A stretch of DNA of 64,000 nt. Origin: Terrisporobacter vanillatitrophus (GTDB taxonomy: Bacteria; Bacillota; Clostridia; Peptostreptococcales; Peptostreptococcaceae). Shown piece by piece: positions 60,667 to 64,000 of this stretch. A model generated the notes under the pieces. It saw nothing but the letters and a program-made list of their open reading frames with translations, did no database searches and had not been told where the DNA came from. The stretch covers positions 248,001-312,000 of the forward strand of contig NZ_CP154625.1 of NCBI RefSeq assembly GCF_051148895.1, given 5' to 3'. The translations under genes and the position numbers were made by a program. The stretch's first letter is position 1; every line of letters begins with the position of its first letter.

Positions 60667-61914
60667 ATGTCAAAATACGAAGAAAAAAGACAACTGAAAT
60701 GTTCATTCTGCGGGAAAACACAAGATCAAGTAAGAAGATTGATTGCAGGTCCTAACGTTTATATATGTGATGAATGTGTAGAACTTTGTGATGAAATCAT
60801 TCAAGAAGAAATTGAAGAAACAATGGAAGAGGATACTACATCTCTGCCAAAACCTAAAGAAATGATGGAGATTCTTAATGACTATGTAATTGGTCAAGAA
60901 AGAGCTAAAAAAATATTATCAGTTGCGGTTTATAACCACTATAAAAGAATATATAGTAAAAAATCTACAACTAAAGATATAGAAATACAAAAGAGTAACA
61001 TCCTTTTACTTGGACCAACAGGTTCTGGAAAGACACTACTTGCTCAAACTTTAGCTAGAACACTAAATGTTCCCTTTGCAATGGCAGATGCTACTTCTTT
61101 AACAGAAGCAGGATATGTAGGTGAAGACGTTGAAAATATACTATTAAAGCTTATCCAAGCAGCTGATTTTGACATAGAAAAAGCAGAAAGAGGAATAATC
61201 TACATTGATGAAATAGATAAAATTGCTAGAAAGTCAGAAAACCCATCTATTACAAGAGATGTAAGTGGTGAAGGCGTTCAGCAAGCTCTTTTAAAAATTC
61301 TAGAAGGAACTGTAGCTAATGTTCCGCCACAAGGAGGAAGAAAACATCCTCATCAAGAATTCTTAAAAATAGATACTACTAATGTATTATTTATTTTAGG
61401 TGGTGCCTTTGATGGTATAGAAAAAATAATTCAAAGGCGTGGAACAGAAAAAACAGTAGGGTTTGGTGCTAAAATTGAAAGTAAGAAAGCTACTGATTTA
61501 GGGAAAATATATGCAAAAGTTCTTCCTGAAGACTTACTTAAATTTGGTATAATACCTGAGTTTATAGGTAGAATACCTGTAGTTGCTACATTAGAGTTAC
61601 TAGATGAAGATGCTTTAATGAGAATTTTACAAGAACCTAAAAATGCTCTAGTTAAACAATATAAAAAATTATTTGAACTAGACAGTGTTGATTTAGAGTT
61701 CGATGAAGAGGCTCTAAGAGCTATAGCTAAAAAAGCTATAGATAGAAATACCGGGGCTAGAGGTCTTAGAAGTATAGTTGAGAGTGTTATGATGGAAACT
61801 ATGTATGAGATTCCATCAAGAGAAGATATCAAGAAAGTAATAGTTACGAAAGAATCTGTTGCTGATGAAACACAACCAATTATGGTTCTTAAAGATAAAG
61901 AAGAAAGTGCATAA
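60667..61914 (+). CDS. clpX: ATP-dependent Clp protease ATP-binding subunit ClpX
   Basis: 415 residues. N-terminal zinc finger CSFCGKTQDQ...CDECVELC; Walker A LLGPTGSGKTLLAQ; Walker B IIYIDEIDKIARK; pore loop GYVGEDVE; arginine-finger and sensor regions near RRGTEKTVGFGA and GARGLRSIVES. The IGF-type loop that docks on ClpP is seen near IGF-like VGFGAK. It unfolds tagged proteins for ClpP. The start is ATG at 60667 after GAGGTG; upstream GTG at 60658 is part of that site. Confidence 0.97.
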   Translation: MSKYEEKRQLKCSFCGKTQDQVRRLIAGPNVYICDECVELCDEIIQEEIEETMEEDTTSLPKPKEMMEILNDYVIGQERAKKILSVAVYNHYKRIYSKKSTTKDIEIQKSNILLLGPTGSGKTLLAQTLARTLNVPFAMADATSLTEAGYVGEDVENILLKLIQAADFDIEKAERGIIYIDEIDKIARKSENPSITRDVSGEGVQQALLKILEGTVANVPPQGGRKHPHQEFLKIDTTNVLFILGGAFDGIEKIIQRRGTEKTVGFGAKIESKKATDLGKIYAKVLPEDLLKFGIIPEFIGRIPVVATLELLDEDALMRILQEPKNALVKQYKKLFELDSVDLEFDEEALRAIAKKAIDRNTGARGLRSIVESVMMETMYEIPSREDIKKVIVTKESVADETQPIMVLKDKEESA

Positions 61915-61921
61915 TTAATAT

Positions 61922-61955
61922 AAAAAGGAGCTTATATATTAATAAGCTCCTTTTA
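61922..61955. terminator. Terminator after clpX
   Basis: AAAAGGAGCTTAT pairs with ATAAGCTCCTTTT around a short AT loop. The remaining spacer to lon (about 270 bp) has no gene; it contains the lon promoter. Confidence 0.85.
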
Positions 61956-62162
61956 ATTTCCAACTGCTTAATGAAGGTGTTTTTACAACATATAACTTAA
62001 GCAAGAGGTCTATTAAATTTAGTTTTATTATTCTAAATTAATACGTACTTTATATGTAGCTTCAATTATAAACAAAATAAATATTTATAAATGAATTATT
62101 ATTTTATTAATATAGCATAATAAAATTAACCTAAATTATGCATATTGCTATGTTGATTTGTG

Positions 62163-62191
62163 TTGAAAATTAACATACATAAATATATAAT
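62163..62191 (+). promoter_or_regulatory. Promoter of lon
   Basis: TTGAAA-N17-TATAAT, about 38 bp before the first lon ATG. No CIRCE- or CtsR-like repeat was noticed nearby. Confidence 0.7.
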
Positions 62192-62228
62192 ATAAAAAGC
62201 AAAGAAAATAGCACTTTAAGGAGTGATA

Positions 62229-64000
62229 ATGATGGAACAAAATTATACTAAAATTGACCATGAGTTACCATTGATACCTTTAAGAGGATTAGCCATATTT
62301 CCATATATGATATTAAATTTTGATATAGGTAGAGAAATGTCATTAAAAGCATTAGATCAAGCTATGTTAGAAGATGAATTAGTATTTTTAACTTCGCAAA
62401 TAGAAGCAGAAGTAGATGAGCCTACAACAGAAGATTTCTATCATGTTGGAACTATTTGTAAAGTTAAACAAGTTATCAAATTACCTGGAGATACAGTTCG
62501 TGTTTTAGTAGAAGGAGTATCTAGAGGTAAAGTTAAAGAAATAGACGAAGAAGATGGATATTTTAAAGCAATAGTAGAAGAAATAATATATGATCAAGAA
62601 AATGCAGAGTTAGATATAGAAGTAGAGGCATTTGTAAGAAATGTTTTTGATGCATTCGAAGAATACATAAATATAGGAAATAGGGTTTCGCCAGAAATCT
62701 TAGTGTCTCTTGGAGAAATAGAAAATGTTGATAGATTTATAGATACTATTGCATCTAATATTTACTTAAAAGCAGAACAAAAACAAGAAATTCTTGAAGA
62801 GTTTGATATAGTTAAAAGATTAGAGTTATTGTATAGAATTCTGTTGGAAGAAATAGATATACTAAAAATAGAAAAGAAAATAACTCTAAGAGTCAAGAAA
62901 CAAATGAATAAGGTTCAAAAAGAATATTATCTTAGAGAACAATTAAAAGCTATACAAAAAGAATTAGGAGAAGATGAAGACTTAACTTCTGAGGTTGAAG
63001 AATATAAAGAAAAACTTAAGAAGATTAAAGCGCCTAAGGAAACAAAGGAAAAAATAGAAAAAGAAATTAATAAATTTTCTAGAACATCTCTGGGATCTCC
63101 AGATTCATCAGTAAGTAGAACATATTTAGATACTATATTCTCACTACCATGGAATAAAGAAACAAGAGATAAACTTGATTTAAAAAATGCTAGAGAGATT
63201 TTAGATGAGCAACATTATGGATTAGAAAAAGTTAAAGATAGAATATTAGAATATTTAGCTATAAGAAAATTATCTAAATCACTAAAAGGACCAATAGTTT
63301 GTTTAGTAGGACCTCCAGGTGTTGGTAAAACTTCTATAGCAAAATCTATAGCAGAAGCCTTAGGTAAAAAATTCGTAAGAATATCTTTAGGTGGAGTAAG
63401 AGATGAAGCTGAGATAAGAGGGCATAGAAGAACTTATGTAGGTTCTATACCAGGTAGAATAATCAATGGTATAAAAGAAGCTCAAACTAAGAACCCAGTA
63501 TTCTTATTAGATGAAATAGATAAAATGGCAGCAGATTATAAAGGAGATCCATCTTCAGCAATGCTTGAAGTCTTAGATCCAGAACAAAATAAAACATTTG
63601 TTGATCATTATTTAGAAGTACCTTTTGATTTATCGAAAATACTATTTGTTACTACAGCAAATAGCTTAAGTACAATACCAGGGCCATTACTTGATAGAAT
63701 GGAAATAATAGAAGTATCAGGTTATATTGAAGAAGAAAAACTTAATATAGCACAGAAATACTTACTTCCAAAACAAATTAAAGAAAATGGATTAAAAGAA
63801 GGATTTGTAACAATAGAAGAATCAGCAATGAGAGACATAATAAACTATTATACAAGAGAAGCAGGAGTTAGAACTTTAGAGCGAACTATAGGTAAGATTT
63901 GTAGAAAAATTGCTAAAAAATTCGTTGAAGACTCATCACTAGAAGATGTTTTAGTAACTTCTAAAGATTTAGAAGAATATCTAGGCAGAGATAGATATCT
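62229..64000 (+). CDS. lon: ATP-dependent protease Lon (partial, runs off the window)
   Basis: An open frame from ATG (62229 or 62232, after AAGGAG) to the last base encodes about 590 residues without a stop. The N-terminal substrate-binding domain (ELPLIPLRGLAIFPYMILNF) leads to a coiled-coil region (KVQKEYYLREQLKAIQKELG). The AAA+ domain follows: Walker A GPPGVGKTSIAK, SLGGVRDEAEIRGHRRTYVG, Walker B VFLLDEIDKM, DPEQNKTF and DHYLEVPFDLSKILFVTTAN. The window stops before the Ser-Lys protease domain. Lon degrades damaged and regulatory proteins and here lies after clpP-clpX. Confidence 0.95.
   Translation, partial: MMEQNYTKIDHELPLIPLRGLAIFPYMILNFDIGREMSLKALDQAMLEDELVFLTSQIEAEVDEPTTEDFYHVGTICKVKQVIKLPGDTVRVLVEGVSRGKVKEIDEEDGYFKAIVEEIIYDQENAELDIEVEAFVRNVFDAFEEYINIGNRVSPEILVSLGEIENVDRFIDTIASNIYLKAEQKQEILEEFDIVKRLELLYRILLEEIDILKIEKKITLRVKKQMNKVQKEYYLREQLKAIQKELGEDEDLTSEVEEYKEKLKKIKAPKETKEKIEKEINKFSRTSLGSPDSSVSRTYLDTIFSLPWNKETRDKLDLKNAREILDEQHYGLEKVKDRILEYLAIRKLSKSLKGPIVCLVGPPGVGKTSIAKSIAEALGKKFVRISLGGVRDEAEIRGHRRTYVGSIPGRIINGIKEAQTKNPVFLLDEIDKMAADYKGDPSSAMLEVLDPEQNKTFVDHYLEVPFDLSKILFVTTANSLSTIPGPLLDRMEIIEVSGYIEEEKLNIAQKYLLPKQIKENGLKEGFVTIEESAMRDIINYYTREAGVRTLERTIGKICRKIAKKFVEDSSLEDVLVTSKDLEEYLGRDRY

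Noticed and set aside
1..64000. CRISPR arrays, tRNA or rRNA genes, prophage
   Set aside because: No regularly spaced repeats, no tRNA-like cloverleaf with TTCRANY arm and no phage structural genes were noticed on reading; a dedicated scan was not possible.

Overview
The window is a very AT-rich, low-GC Firmicute chromosome segment. Its gene content suggests an anaerobic clostridium of the Peptostreptococcaceae type (Clostridioides, Paraclostridium or Romboutsia relatives). The clues are a selenocysteine formate dehydrogenase joined to an FeFe hydrogenase, a flavodiiron-rubredoxin-NADH reductase fusion, a hybrid cluster protein, and the order murB / PHP / rapZ / yvcK / whiA / dnaE / pfkA / pyk. 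The species cannot be fixed from sequence reading alone.

Region 1 (1-7.95 kb) is an oxyanion and metallo-pterin locus. It holds a tungstate ABC importer (tupB end, tupC, tupA), a shortened aldehyde:ferredoxin-oxidoreductase-like protein, two MoeA paralogues (the second fused to a periplasmic-binding-protein-like domain), then convergent fdhD and a formate channel gene. Region 2 (8.07-12.8 kb, minus strand) encodes fdhF with an in-frame UGA read as selenocysteine, two polyferredoxin subunits and an FeFe hydrogenase. This is the subunit set of a hydrogen-dependent CO2 reductase / formate hydrogenlyase-type complex. Region 1 plausibly supplies its metal cofactor, sulfuration factor and formate channel.

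Region 3 (13.3-29.2 kb) is housekeeping: cell wall (murB), rapZ-yvcK-nudix-whiA, dnaE, pfkA-pyk, an NSS-family amino-acid transporter with a tiny partner protein, and an rRNA methyltransferase. Region 4 (29.3-37.7 kb) is a decayed accessory island. It contains an IS21 relic, a large serine recombinase relic, a DUF421 protein, a multicopper-oxidase-like protein lacking key copper ligands, relics of a membrane protein, a flavodoxin, a Vat/CatB acetyltransferase and ornithine cyclodeaminase, a RibD/DHFR-like gene, and a group II intron sitting just after a terminator.

Region 5 (37.7-54.3 kb) carries oxidative and nitrosative defence plus assorted small operons. FdpF-type flavodiiron reductase is followed by a HAD phosphatase, a methyltransferase, a flippase-like protein, a hydroxyacid dehydrogenase with no standard start codon, a secreted ricin-lectin/CHAP-like protein, and a GntR-ABC operon with a 34-bp palindromic operator. 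Next come Hcp, a Crp/Fnr regulator and a three-gene operon (unknown protein, hemerythrin, DUF1858). Hcp and this operon share an identical 16-bp palindrome, centred 41.5 bp upstream of the predicted transcription start in both cases, which defines a local regulon.

Region 6 (54.4-64 kb) is again core: ligA, an rph-rdgB fusion, a metallophosphoesterase, tig, clpP, clpX and the start of lon, which runs off the window end. No rRNA, tRNA or CRISPR array was recognised.
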